64,000 bases of DNA from positions 124,001-188,000 of the forward strand of contig JBFWRK010000010.1 in the NCBI GenBank assembly GCA_050248955.1. Reading direction: 5' to 3'. Source of the DNA: JBFWRK01 sp050248955. Its GTDB lineage: Bacteria; Actinomycetota; Acidimicrobiia; Acidimicrobiales; Ilumatobacteraceae. The translations under genes were made by a program, and so were the position numbers. Positions 27,108 through 34,863 of the stretch are shown one piece after another; the first letter of the stretch is position 1, and the number at the start of each line of letters is the position of its first letter. Below the pieces are notes generated by a model. It saw nothing but the letters and a program-made list of their open reading frames with translations, made no database searches and was not told where the DNA came from.

Positions 27108-27570
27108 GGTCGAATCGCCACGTGACGAAACCCGGTCCACCCCGGCTGCAACCGTCGTCGGTCGAATCGCCACGTGACGAAACCCGGTCCACCCCGGCCG
27201 CAACCGTCGTCGGTCGAATCGCCACGTGACGAAACCCCGGCGCGCCGCCCGCGGTCAGCGGCGCTGGCGTCCGGCTCGGAACGTCACGTGACGAAACCCC
27301 GGCGCGCCGCCCGCGGTCAGCGGCGCTGGCGTCCGGCTCGGAACGTCACGTGACGATTCACGCGATGCCTGCACCGCGACAGCAGCCACCCGAAACGTCA
27401 CGTGACGATTCGCCTGACACCCCGCGCGGTAGCACCAGCCCACCCGAAACGTCACGTGACGATTCGCCCGACACCTGCACCGCTACAGCAGCCACACGAA
27501 CGTCACGTGACGATTCGCCCTACACCCCGCGCGGTAGCACCAGACACACCGGAAACGTCACGTGACGATT
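27108..27570. repeat. Array of nine CACGTGACGA palindromic units, spaced 51-62 bp
   Basis: CACGTGACGA begins at 27119, 27171, 27223, 27285, 27347, 27399, 27453, 27504 and 27559 (spacings 52, 52, 62, 62, 52, 54, 51, 55). From the fourth on, the core is the 12-base palindrome CGTCACGTGACG. Spacers fall into types: a GGTCCACCCCGGC-containing type, a CGCGCCGCCCGCGGTC-containing type, and alternating CCTGCACCG/CCCCGCGCGGTAGC types. The units break reading frame, so the array is not coding. It fills the ~600 bases between the NUDIX remnant and gcvT. Similar RHV-coding-looking intergenic repeats occur in other actinobacteria, to my recollection. Confidence 0.85.
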
Positions 27571-27607
27571 CGACCCACGGCACCCGGCGTCGCACCGCCC
27601 TCCTGGA

Positions 27608-28660
27608 TCAGCGGCTGACGAAGGGCGTCGGCACAACCCTGCCGGCAAGCGCGCTCCCGCGCACGTCGATCGTGACGGCCGTGCCCTCTTCGATGTCGGG
27701 CGGCAGGAAGGCCAACGCGATGCCGTGCTCGAGCACGGGCGAGTAGTTGCCGCTCGTCACCACGCCGGCAGCATCTCCGCCGACGAGCACCGCACAGCCG
27801 TCGCGGGGCGGCCGCCGTCCCTCCGTCGCGATGCCGCGCAGGAGGCGGGTGACACCGGCCGCGGTCTCGACCTCGAGCGCGTGGCGTCCCCGGAACTCGC
27901 CCTTCTTCCAGCCGATCACCCAGCCCAGGCCTGCCTGGAGCGGCGAGATGCCCGGCCCGAGCTCGTGACCGTGCAGCGGCAGGCCCGCCTCCAGCCGAAG
28001 CGTGTCGCGGGCACCGAGTCCGGCGGGCACCGCGCCCGCGGCGGTGATCGCCGACCACAGCCGCTCCGCCATCTCGGCCGGCACTGCGATCTCGATGCCG
28101 TCCTCGCCGGTGTACCCCGTTCCCGCGACCACCATCGGGGTGCCCTGCCAGATCACCTGCTCGACCCCGAAACGCCGGACAGCTGCTGCCTCGGGCGACA
28201 CCGCGCCGACCACCGCCCGCGCCGTCGGGCCCTGCACGGCCAGGATCGCGCGCGAGTGCGTCGTCTCCTGCCCGCCGATCGCGTTCTGCACGCCATCGGT
28301 GTTCGACGCGTTCGGCATCACGTCGAAGATCTCTTCGTCGAGCCACCACACGATGATGTCGTCGAGCACGGACCCATCGGTCTCGTCCAGCAGGTGCGTG
28401 TACTGCGCTCGGCCGGGTGCGACCTTGGTGAGATCGTTCGTCAGCGCCCACTGCAGTCGCTCGAACGCGTCCGGGCCGATCACGCGCACGGTACCGAGGT
28501 GACTGACGTCGAACACGACTGCGGCACGTCGACAGGCGAGGTGCTCCGCGATCGTGCCCGTCTCGTAGGCGACGGGCATGTCCCACCCACCGAAGGGCAC
28601 CATCTTGGCGCCGAGCTCGCGGTGGGTGGCGTCGAGCGGCGAGCGTTCGAGATCGTCCAT
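27608..28660 (-). CDS. gcvT: Aminomethyltransferase (T protein of the glycine cleavage system)
   Basis: 350 residues. Transfers the methylene group from aminomethyl-lipoyl-GcvH to tetrahydrofolate, releasing ammonia. Blocks: LDATHRELGAKMVPFGGWDMPVAY, VFDVSHLGTVRVIGPDA, LTNDLTKVAPGRAQYTHLLDETDGSVLDDIIV, GTGYTGEDGIEI with the conserved Asp/Glu, GLGARDTLRLEAGLPLHGHEL and VTSGNYSPVLEHGIALAFLP (in blocks). The ATG at 28660 is seven bases downstream of TACAGT (minus strand), indicating a leaderless message. It is separated from gcvP by the phasin-like gene, NUDIX remnant and repeat array. Confidence 0.97.
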   Translation of the reverse strand: MDDLERSPLDATHRELGAKMVPFGGWDMPVAYETGTIAEHLACRRAAVVFDVSHLGTVRVIGPDAFERLQWALTNDLTKVAPGRAQYTHLLDETDGSVLDDIIVWWLDEEIFDVMPNASNTDGVQNAIGGQETTHSRAILAVQGPTARAVVGAVSPEAAAVRRFGVEQVIWQGTPMVVAGTGYTGEDGIEIAVPAEMAERLWSAITAAGAVPAGLGARDTLRLEAGLPLHGHELGPGISPLQAGLGWVIGWKKGEFRGRHALEVETAAGVTRLLRGIATEGRRPPRDGCAVLVGGDAAGVVTSGNYSPVLEHGIALAFLPPDIEEGTAVTIDVRGSALAGRVVPTPFVSR

Positions 28661-28683
28661 GCGGACGACTGTAGAGCGGAGGC

Positions 28684-29154
28684 TCAGCTGTTGACGGCGT
28701 GCGACCCGAGCAGCGGCGCGTCGCCGTCTACCTCGGCGCCCGGATACAGCGCCACGAGCTGCGCGTCGATCTCGCCCTTCACGCCGGCGAGCGGCAGCAC
28801 GTTGAGCACACCCTGGCCCTTCCGCACGATGTCGATCAACTGGTCGCCGTCGCACAGGACGACCTGCGAGCCGTTGATGACGATGTGGGCAGCGGTGATG
28901 TCGGTCGTGACGTGGTCGCGCAGATAGGTGAAGACGTCGCGCACCGACTCGAGTTTGATGCCGGCGTCGAGCAGGTTCTTGATCACCTTCAGCTCGAGCA
29001 GGTCCCGGTACGAGTACTGCCGGCGACTCCCGCTGCCGGACGCATCCACCATCGACGGACGCACGAGGTCGGTGCGGGCCCAGTAGTCGAGCTGGCGATA
29101 CGTGATGCCGACCACCTGAGCCGCCTTGGTACCGCTGTAGCCGTGCTCGGCCAT
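28684..29154 (-). CDS. MerR-family regulator (Rv1830-like)
   Basis: 156 residues. N-terminal MerR winged helix YSGTKAAQVVGITYRQLDYWARTDLVRPS...RRQYSYRDLLELKVIKNLLDAGIKLESVRDVFTYL (in blocks); the C-terminal half (VINGSQVVLCDGDQLIDIVRKGQGVLNVLPL) is a ligand or oligomerisation region found in the actinobacterial cluster next to DUF151. No CxxC metal-binding pair. The position after the DUF151 gene parallels Rv1830 of mycobacteria. The ATG at 29154 has GGAGG upstream. An inverted repeat and a small hairpin precede it, suggesting autoregulation. Confidence 0.9.
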   Translation of the reverse strand: MAEHGYSGTKAAQVVGITYRQLDYWARTDLVRPSMVDASGSGSRRQYSYRDLLELKVIKNLLDAGIKLESVRDVFTYLRDHVTTDITAAHIVINGSQVVLCDGDQLIDIVRKGQGVLNVLPLAGVKGEIDAQLVALYPGAEVDGDAPLLGSHAVNS

Positions 29155-29173
29155 CGCTCGACCTCCGTGATCA

Positions 29174-29220
29174 TCTGCCCGCAGGCAGAAGTGACAGCAA
29201 CGTAGTTACAGACCTGTCAC
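29174..29220. promoter_or_regulatory. Inverted repeat and hairpin in the MerR gene promoter/leader
   Basis: GTGACAG (29191-29197) and CTGTCAC (29214-29220) form a perfect 7-base inverted repeat with a 16-base spacer, 37-66 bases upstream of the MerR start, the layout expected of a MerR operator between -35 and -10. Next to it, TCTGCC-CGCA-GGCAGA (29174-29189) forms a 6-bp stem with a 4-base loop in the leader. Confidence 0.5.
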
Positions 29221-29271
29221 CGCCAGACCGAGCGTAGGTGGCCGCGCGCGCGGCGTCAAGCACTCCCCCGA

Positions 29272-29748
29272 TCAGGCGAAGTCGTCCGGCGAGACCTGGT
29301 CGATGAAGGTCTGGAACTCGGCGAGGATCTCGTCGGCTTCGTCGGCCGGCTCTTCGTGGCCCGCCTCGTCGAGGACGTCCTCGCTCGCGAAGATGGGGCT
29401 CTCGGTGCGCACGGCGAGCGCGACGGCATCCGATGGCCTGCAGGACACGACACGGTCGCCGCCGGTCACCTGGAGGTGGAGCTCGGCGTAGAACGTCCCG
29501 TCGATGACGGCGGTGATGAGCACCTTCTCGAGCACCGCGCCGAGTTCGGCGAGCAACGTGACCGTGAGGTCGTGGGTGAGCGGCCGCATCGGCACGATCC
29601 CCTCGACCGCGTAGTGGATCGCCGCTGCTTCCGGGCTTCCGATGTAGATCGGCAGCACCCGGTGGCGACCGCCCTGCTCACGCAGCATGATCACCGGGCT
29701 GTTCCCCGGCACTTCCAGTCGTACGCCCACGAGCTCCAACGGGACCAC
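29272..29748 (-). CDS. Bifunctional nuclease family protein (DUF151)
   Basis: 158 residues of the BFN/DUF151 family (Rv1829-like): VPLELVGVRLEVPGNSPVIMLREQGGRHRVLPIYIGSPEAAAI, LTHDLTVTLLAELGAVLEKVLI and SCRPSDAVALAVRTESPIFASEDVLDEAG (in blocks). Plant and bacterial members were reported to have nuclease activity, but the cellular role in actinobacteria is unclear. The GTG at 29748 follows TACGAT (minus strand) by six bases, which fits a leaderless start. It lies between two MerR genes in a conserved block with gcvH. Confidence 0.93.
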   Translation of the reverse strand: MVPLELVGVRLEVPGNSPVIMLREQGGRHRVLPIYIGSPEAAAIHYAVEGIVPMRPLTHDLTVTLLAELGAVLEKVLITAVIDGTFYAELHLQVTGGDRVVSCRPSDAVALAVRTESPIFASEDVLDEAGHEEPADEADEILAEFQTFIDQVSPDDFA

Positions 29749-29802
29749 GAGGCGATCGTACTCCTTCCGGCGACGAAGGCCACCCGCTTCTGCGGCGTCG
29801 CG

Positions 29803-30795
29803 TCAGCCTTCGAGGTACTGCTGCAGCGAGCCACGCAGGAGCGCTTCGCGCAGGCCTCCACCGAGCGCGAGCAGGTCCTCCATGATCGTGCTCGCCTGGT
29901 GCCGCGCTTGCGGGTTGCGCTGCCGCACGAGTGGCACGACGAGTTGCTCGAAGAGCGAGACCTCCTTGTCGGCGTTCATCTTCCACGTGCGCAGATGGCG
30001 GACCTCGAGACCGTGGCGGTTCAGCTTGGCGGCCATGCGGGCGATCTGGACGGCGTCGGCATCGTAGAGCGCGGCGCCGCCCATCGACTTCGACGTGACG
30101 AGCCCGAACGAGTGCAGCTCGGCGAGCATCTCGGCGTCGATGCCCGCTTCGGCGCACAACTCCTCCGCCCGATAGCGATGGTGGTCGACTGGTCTCGGCT
30201 GCGTCGCCACATCGAGCGTCACCGGAGGCGCGAGCTCGGGCGCGACGACGACGTCGGCCGGCGACGCGACGGGCTCGACCATGACGATCGGTGACGACGT
30301 CGGTGTGGGATCCCTCACGACTTCGTCGGTCGGCGGCGCGTGCGACCGGTCCGCCCCGTTGCGATGGTCGGCTGGCGTCGTCATCGCCGCATCCTCGCGG
30401 CGCTGGTCCCCCGTCGCAGCTGCAGCCGCGAACGCATGTGCGGGCTGCGTCGTGGCGGCGTCGGCGTCGGCGTCGGCTCGCACAGGACCGGGGACCGATG
30501 CCCAGCTGGCCCCGCTCGGCAACGGGCGAGGCGTCGTCGGCAACGTCTCGTCGCTCGTATCGAGTCGTTCCTTGATCACCCGCAGCGGCAAGTACCGGTC
30601 CTTCTGCTCGCGCAGGATGAACCGCAGCCGCTCGAGGTCGCTGTCGTAGAACTTTCGGTAGCCGGAAGGCGTGCGCTCCGGGTCGATCAGTCCCTGTGTC
30701 TCGAGGAACCGGATCTTGGAGATCGTGATGTCGGGGAACTCCTCGTGGAGCAGACCGAGCACCTCGCCGATCGAGTAGTAGGGACGCGAGCTCAC
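29803..30795 (-). CDS. MerR-family regulator, FtsR/Rv1828-like
   Basis: 330 residues. N-terminal MerR domain YYSIGEVLGLLHEEFPDITISKIRFLETQGLIDPERTPSGYRKFYDSDLERLRFILREQKDRYLPLRVIKERLD (in blocks); a ~110-residue low-complexity Ala/Asp/Pro-rich linker; and a second conserved helical region (YRAEELCAEAGIDAEMLAELHSFGLV...YDADAVQIARMAAKLNRHGLEVRHLRTWK) that resembles another MerR-like/dimerisation unit. This layout is that of Rv1828/FtsR, which activates ftsZ in Corynebacterium. The linker is longer than in mycobacteria. The GTG start (30795) overlaps the FHA gene stop in GTGA, implying translational coupling. Confidence 0.9.
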   Translation of the reverse strand: MSSRPYYSIGEVLGLLHEEFPDITISKIRFLETQGLIDPERTPSGYRKFYDSDLERLRFILREQKDRYLPLRVIKERLDTSDETLPTTPRPLPSGASWASVPGPVRADADADAATTQPAHAFAAAAATGDQRREDAAMTTPADHRNGADRSHAPPTDEVVRDPTPTSSPIVMVEPVASPADVVVAPELAPPVTLDVATQPRPVDHHRYRAEELCAEAGIDAEMLAELHSFGLVTSKSMGGAALYDADAVQIARMAAKLNRHGLEVRHLRTWKMNADKEVSLFEQLVVPLVRQRNPQARHQASTIMEDLLALGGGLREALLRGSLQQYLEG

Positions 30796-31283
30796 GGAGT
30801 CGGACCCGGACCGTCGAAGAACACCAGGCGGAACTTCCCCACCTGCAGCTCGTCGCCGTGCCGGAGCGGGGCCTCCTCGACCCGTTCCTGGTTCACGTAG
30901 GTGCCGTTGAGGGACCCCACATCGCGCACGAAGTAGGTGTTCCCCACGCGGGTCACCTCGGCGTGGCGACGCGACACCGTGATGTCGTCGAGGCTGATCT
31001 CGCTCTCGGGATGCCGGCCCAGGCGGGTGAGGACGTCCTTCAGTGGGAAGCGCTCCCCCATCTGCGGGCCGACCCGGACGATCAGCGTGCCCACACCCTC
31101 GTCGAGCTGGTCGAGGTCGACGGTCAGGTCGTCGGCGGGTCCGGGCGCGTCCTGGCCCGGATCCATGCGGGCCAACGTCACCGTTCGGTTCGACACGGAG
31201 TCGAGCGCCCATCCGCACGACGAGCAGAAGAGCGATGCCGGCGGGTTGCGGTGCCCGCACTGGTTGCAGAACAGGTAGGCCAT
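30792..31283 (-). CDS. Zinc-ribbon FHA-domain protein (GarA-position)
   Basis: 163 residues. An N-terminal zinc ribbon (CNQCGHRNPPASLFCSSCG, CxxC-12-CxxC) is followed by an FHA domain (about 65-155) with the phosphothreonine-binding set GRHPESEISLDDITVSRRHAEV and SLNGTYVN. By position (after gcvH, before the FtsR-like gene) it corresponds to GarA/Rv1827, which inhibits 2-oxoglutarate dehydrogenase and controls glutamate metabolism under PknG/PknB. GarA lacks a zinc ribbon, and the ETTS-type phosphorylation motif is not obvious here (NRTVTLARMD is the nearest segment), so regulation may differ. Confidence 0.9.
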   Translation of the reverse strand: MAYLFCNQCGHRNPPASLFCSSCGWALDSVSNRTVTLARMDPGQDAPGPADDLTVDLDQLDEGVGTLIVRVGPQMGERFPLKDVLTRLGRHPESEISLDDITVSRRHAEVTRVGNTYFVRDVGSLNGTYVNQERVEEAPLRHGDELQVGKFRLVFFDGPGPTP

Positions 31284-31289
31284 CTGCGC

Positions 31290-31670
31290 TCAGCCGGCGA
31301 CGAGCGCCTGGTACGCGGCGGCGTCGAGCAGCGCCTCGAGCTCCGACGGCTCGGCCATCTCGATCACGCACAGCCAGCCTGCGCCGTACGGGTCGCGGTT
31401 GACCTGCTCGGGCGCGTCGGCGAGCGTGCCGTTGACCTCGACGATCGTGCCGCCGACGGGCGCGTAGATGTCGGACACCGACTTCGTCGACTCGACCTCG
31501 CTGAAGCTCTGGCCGGACGTCACCGTCGTGCCGACCTCGGGCACCTGCACGTACACCACGTCACCGAGCGCATCCTGGGCGTAATCGGTGATCCCGACCC
31601 TCGCCCGGTTCCCGTCGATCGCGATCCATTCGTGGTCAGCTGAGTAGCGCAGGTCGCCGGGGACGTTCAT
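31290..31670 (-). CDS. gcvH: Glycine cleavage system H protein
   Basis: 126-residue lipoyl carrier that shuttles the aminomethyl group between GcvP, GcvT and lipoamide dehydrogenase. Blocks: LRYSADHEWIAIDGNRARVGITDYAQDALGDVVYV, the lipoylation site Lys63 in EVESTKSVSDIYAPVGG, and VNRDPYGAGWLCVIEM. The ATG at 31670 follows TAACGT (minus strand, 31682-31677) by six bases, so it is probably leaderless. It is six bases upstream of the FHA gene; gcvH, FHA and FtsR-like genes form an operon. Confidence 0.97.
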   Translation of the reverse strand: MNVPGDLRYSADHEWIAIDGNRARVGITDYAQDALGDVVYVQVPEVGTTVTSGQSFSEVESTKSVSDIYAPVGGTIVEVNGTLADAPEQVNRDPYGAGWLCVIEMAEPSELEALLDAAAYQALVAG

Positions 31671-31721
31671 GCCACGACGTTAGCCGTGACGCGCTCCTGA
31701 GCGCGCGGGCGGCACGGGCGG

Positions 31722-34205
31722 TCAGCGCAGCAACTGGCGGATGCGACGACCGTACTCCTGGGCGATCCGTCGGGCGTCGCCGTCGGAGGTCGACTCCGAC
31801 CAGACGTGCATGATCGGCTCCGCGGGATCGGGCAGCGCGAGCACCCAGCCGTCGCCGTGCAACGTCTTCACACCGTCGACGTGGTTCACGGCGCGACCTG
31901 CCAACTCGACGAGTGAGCGCATCACGAGCCCCTTCTGCTCCCACGGCGTCACGACGGTCTCGTGTGCCATGTGCACCTTCGGGATCCCGGCCACGATCTC
32001 GGAGAGCTGGAGATCGGTGCGGGCAAGGAGGTCGAGCACCTTGACGAGGCTCGCGGCGGCATCGAAGGCGGGCAGGAAGCCGGGGATGATGAACCCGCCA
32101 CGCCCGTCGGCCGCGAAGCCGACGCCCGGCTCGGTCGCCGCGGCCATCAGCGCCGGTGTCGAGATCTGGGTGTCCACGACGCCGACACGACGCAGCTCGG
32201 CGAGCTGCCGGACGTGTCCGGTCACGTTGACCGGCACAGCGATGCGGTCGCCGAGGAGGAAGCCACACACGAGTTGCACGTACACGAGCAGGGCTTGCGT
32301 GTCCGTGAGGACGGTTCCCTCGTCGTCGATCAGCGTGATCCGCTCGCCGTCGGGATCGAAGACGGCGCCGAGGTGAGCACCTGACGCTCGAACGAGCGAG
32401 GCGACGCGCTCCGCCGCAGCGTGGTGGTCGAAGCGGATCCGTCCTGCGGTCGACGTGTACGGGTTGACGGCGAGCACGTCGGCTCCGAGCTTGGCGAGCA
32501 CGCTCGGCATCACGACCGAGGTCGCTCCGAACGCGTAGTCGACGACGATCTTGTAGTGGCGCGCGGCGATCGCTTCACGGTCGACCGTGGAGTCGAGTGC
32601 AGCGGTGTAGTCCTCGATCGCCCGCGACGGGAAGTGGATGTCACCGATCTCCTCCCCAAGGACCCTGCGGAAGTCCTCCCGCTGGAAGAGCCGCTCCATC
32701 TTGCGCTGCGCGTCCTCCGAGATGTCGCTGCCCGCCCCGTCGAAGAAGCGGACCTGCACGCGGTCCGGGTCGTGGTGGTCGAGGCGGACCGTGAGGCCCC
32801 CGAGCGCTCGGGGCGAGCGAACGAGGAACCGCGTCACGGGGACGCTCGCCACTTCGAGGTCGAGCACGTCGATCCCGGCCGCGTTGAGTCCCGACATGAT
32901 CGCCCGCTTCAACATGCGTGCTGCGCGGCTCGAATCGCGCGAGATGGCAACGGTGGTGCCCTTCCGCAGGCTCGTCCCGTACGCCATCGCGAGCTTGGCC
33001 GCGAGCTCTGGCGTGATGTCGACGTTGGCGAGACCGCTCACGCCATCGCGCCCGAACAGCGACCGCGCTCCCCTGCTCTCCCACACGATCGAGGTGTTGA
33101 CGAACGCGCCGTCCTCGATCGTCTTGAAGGGGTAGATCTTGAGATCGCCGGCGATCACGGCGTCCGCGCCGACGAAGACCTCGTCGCCGAGCACGGTCCC
33201 TTCTTCGATGCGGGCGTTCGTGCGGATGCTCGACGATCTGCCGATGACCGCGCCGCGGATGCGCGCGTTCGAACCGATGTAGACGTTGTCGTGCACCACC
33301 GTGCGCTCGATCTGCGCGTCGGCGAGGAGCCTGGCGTTCGAGCCGAGCACCGTGTACTCGCCGAGGCGGCAACCGGCCTCGATCTTGCTCCCCGGTCCGA
33401 TCACCACCGGCCCGATGATCTCGGCGTCAGGCGACACCTCTGCCCCCTCGCCCACCCACACCGCGTCACCGATGCGGAAGCCGGGGATCTCGATGTCCAC
33501 GCGCTCGTCGAGCACGTCCTTGTGCGCCCGCAGATAGGCGTCGAGCGTCCCGACGTCCTCCCAGTAGCCCTCGGCGACCGGGCCGAACAGTGGTCGGTGG
33601 TCGGCGAGCAGCTTCGGGAAGACGTCGCTGCTGAAGTCGACGGCTCGACCGTCCGGGATGTAGTCGAAGATCTCGGGCTCGAAGACGTAGATGCCGGTGT
33701 TGATCGTGTCGCTGAAAACCTGGCCCCACGTCGGCTTCTCGAGGAACCGCTCGATCGAACTGTCCTCGCGGGTGATCACGATGCCGAACTCGAGCGGGTT
33801 CTCGACCGGCGTCAGCGCGATCGTGGCAAGTGCGCCGCGCTCCTCGTGGAACGCCCAGATCCGGCTGAGGTCGATGTCCGTGATCACGTCGCCGGAGATC
33901 ACCAGGAAGCGCTCCCGCAAGGAGCGCCGGGCGTTGCCGACGGAACCAGCGGTCCCGAGCGGGATCGGCTCGTCCGAGTAGCTGATCGAAGCGCCGAACT
34001 CGCGGCCGTCGCCGAAGTAGGTCTTGATGTTCGGCGCGAGGAAAGCGACGGTCACCACGATCTCGTCGAAACCATGCTTGCGGAGCAGCGAGATGACGTG
34101 CTCCATCATCGGGCGGTTGGCGATCGGCAGCATCGGCTTCGGCGCGTTCGAGGTCAATGGCCGCAGACGGCTGCCCTCACCTCCGGCCATGATCACGGCT
34201 TTCAT
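31722..34205 (-). CDS. Fused nucleotidyltransferase - left-handed beta-helix - phosphomannomutase-like protein
   Basis: 827 residues. Residues 1-230 are a sugar-phosphate nucleotidyltransferase (MKAVIMAGGEGSRLRPLT, then GDVITDIDL and the catalytic FLEKP) of the mannose-1-phosphate guanylyltransferase/GlmU type. Residues 240-370 are hexapeptide repeats (VVIGPGSKIEAGCRLGEYTVLG). Residues 380-827 resemble a phosphohexomutase, but the usual TASHNP phosphoserine loop reads VRLDHHDPD and the DGDADR metal loop reads DPDGER, so mutase activity is doubtful; I believe this is common in the actinobacterial form of this fusion. Probable role: GDP-mannose or related nucleotide-sugar supply for the envelope. 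It overlaps the upstream phosphatidyltransferase gene by four bases (ATGA). Confidence 0.9.
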   Translation of the reverse strand: MKAVIMAGGEGSRLRPLTSNAPKPMLPIANRPMMEHVISLLRKHGFDEIVVTVAFLAPNIKTYFGDGREFGASISYSDEPIPLGTAGSVGNARRSLRERFLVISGDVITDIDLSRIWAFHEERGALATIALTPVENPLEFGIVITREDSSIERFLEKPTWGQVFSDTINTGIYVFEPEIFDYIPDGRAVDFSSDVFPKLLADHRPLFGPVAEGYWEDVGTLDAYLRAHKDVLDERVDIEIPGFRIGDAVWVGEGAEVSPDAEIIGPVVIGPGSKIEAGCRLGEYTVLGSNARLLADAQIERTVVHDNVYIGSNARIRGAVIGRSSSIRTNARIEEGTVLGDEVFVGADAVIAGDLKIYPFKTIEDGAFVNTSIVWESRGARSLFGRDGVSGLANVDITPELAAKLAMAYGTSLRKGTTVAISRDSSRAARMLKRAIMSGLNAAGIDVLDLEVASVPVTRFLVRSPRALGGLTVRLDHHDPDRVQVRFFDGAGSDISEDAQRKMERLFQREDFRRVLGEEIGDIHFPSRAIEDYTAALDSTVDREAIAARHYKIVVDYAFGATSVVMPSVLAKLGADVLAVNPYTSTAGRIRFDHHAAAERVASLVRASGAHLGAVFDPDGERITLIDDEGTVLTDTQALLVYVQLVCGFLLGDRIAVPVNVTGHVRQLAELRRVGVVDTQISTPALMAAATEPGVGFAADGRGGFIIPGFLPAFDAAASLVKVLDLLARTDLQLSEIVAGIPKVHMAHETVVTPWEQKGLVMRSLVELAGRAVNHVDGVKTLHGDGWVLALPDPAEPIMHVWSESTSDGDARRIAQEYGRRIRQLLR

Positions 34206-34825
34206 CTCGCCGCCGCTTCCTTCCTCGCCCTGCCGTCACGGAGGTTCCGTCGGATCAGCGGCACGTACGCGACAGCGGTGTAGTAGCTGAGCACCAACCC
34301 CGGGATGCCCATGATCCAGGCTGCGATGTTGAAGCCGGTGTGCCCGGGGAAGTCGGACGCGCCGAGCAGGAAGCCGGGGAACGCGAACATCAGCAGGAAG
34401 GTGGCGAGCTTCCCGAGGTAGCTGACGTCGAAGCGCTGCATCCCGAGCAGCGTCGTCACGACGAGCACGATCCCGAGCGCCGCCTCACGTGCGACGACCA
34501 GCCAGGCGAACCACAACGGGATCGCACCGTCGATGATCATCCCGCCGACGCCGACGATGAAGAGCAGCCGGTCGGCGGTGGGATCGAGGACCTTGCCGAG
34601 CTCGCTGACCTGCGCGAAGCGGCGCGCGATCCAACCGTCGACCCAGTCCGTCGCGCCGAGGCCGCCGAGCAGCCACGCCGCGCTCGCCCGATCGTCGCGA
34701 CCGAACAGCAGCCAGAGGAAGATCGGGATGCAGCCGAGCCGGATGATCGAGATGATGTTCGGCAGCGTCAGCAACCGGTCCGTCGTCGGTCCGGTCTGCT
34801 CGATGGGGACCGCGCCTGAGGCCAC
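34202..34825 (-). CDS. CDP-alcohol phosphatidyltransferase family membrane protein
   Basis: 207 residues with about five transmembrane helices. The catalytic CDP-alcohol phosphotransferase signature DG-x2-AR-x8-G-x3-D-x3-D is complete (DGWIAR, then LGKVLDPTADR). It transfers a phosphatidyl group from CDP-diacylglycerol to an alcohol; PgsA-like glycerol-phosphate or inositol-phosphate use are both possible. The GTG at 34825 is chosen because TACGAT (minus strand) ends six bases upstream; a TTG five codons earlier would overlap that hexamer. Translationally coupled to the nucleotidyltransferase fusion, suggesting a joint role in phospholipid or mannoside synthesis. Confidence 0.9.
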   Translation of the reverse strand: MASGAVPIEQTGPTTDRLLTLPNIISIIRLGCIPIFLWLLFGRDDRASAAWLLGGLGATDWVDGWIARRFAQVSELGKVLDPTADRLLFIVGVGGMIIDGAIPLWFAWLVVAREAALGIVLVVTTLLGMQRFDVSYLGKLATFLLMFAFPGFLLGASDFPGHTGFNIAAWIMGIPGLVLSYYTAVAYVPLIRRNLRDGRARKEAAAR

Positions 34826-34863
34826 GAGGTGATCGTACAAGCGGTCGCCCGAGCGTCGCCGGG

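Noticed and set aside
27004..27565. Small proteins reading RHVTIR/SRDDS repeats
   Set aside because: Unit lengths (52, 62, 54, 51, 55) break frame repeatedly; apparent ORFs are by-products of the repeat.
27108..27570. CRISPR array
   Set aside because: The conserved part is a short palindrome (10-14 bases), spacers are themselves repeated and no cas genes are present.
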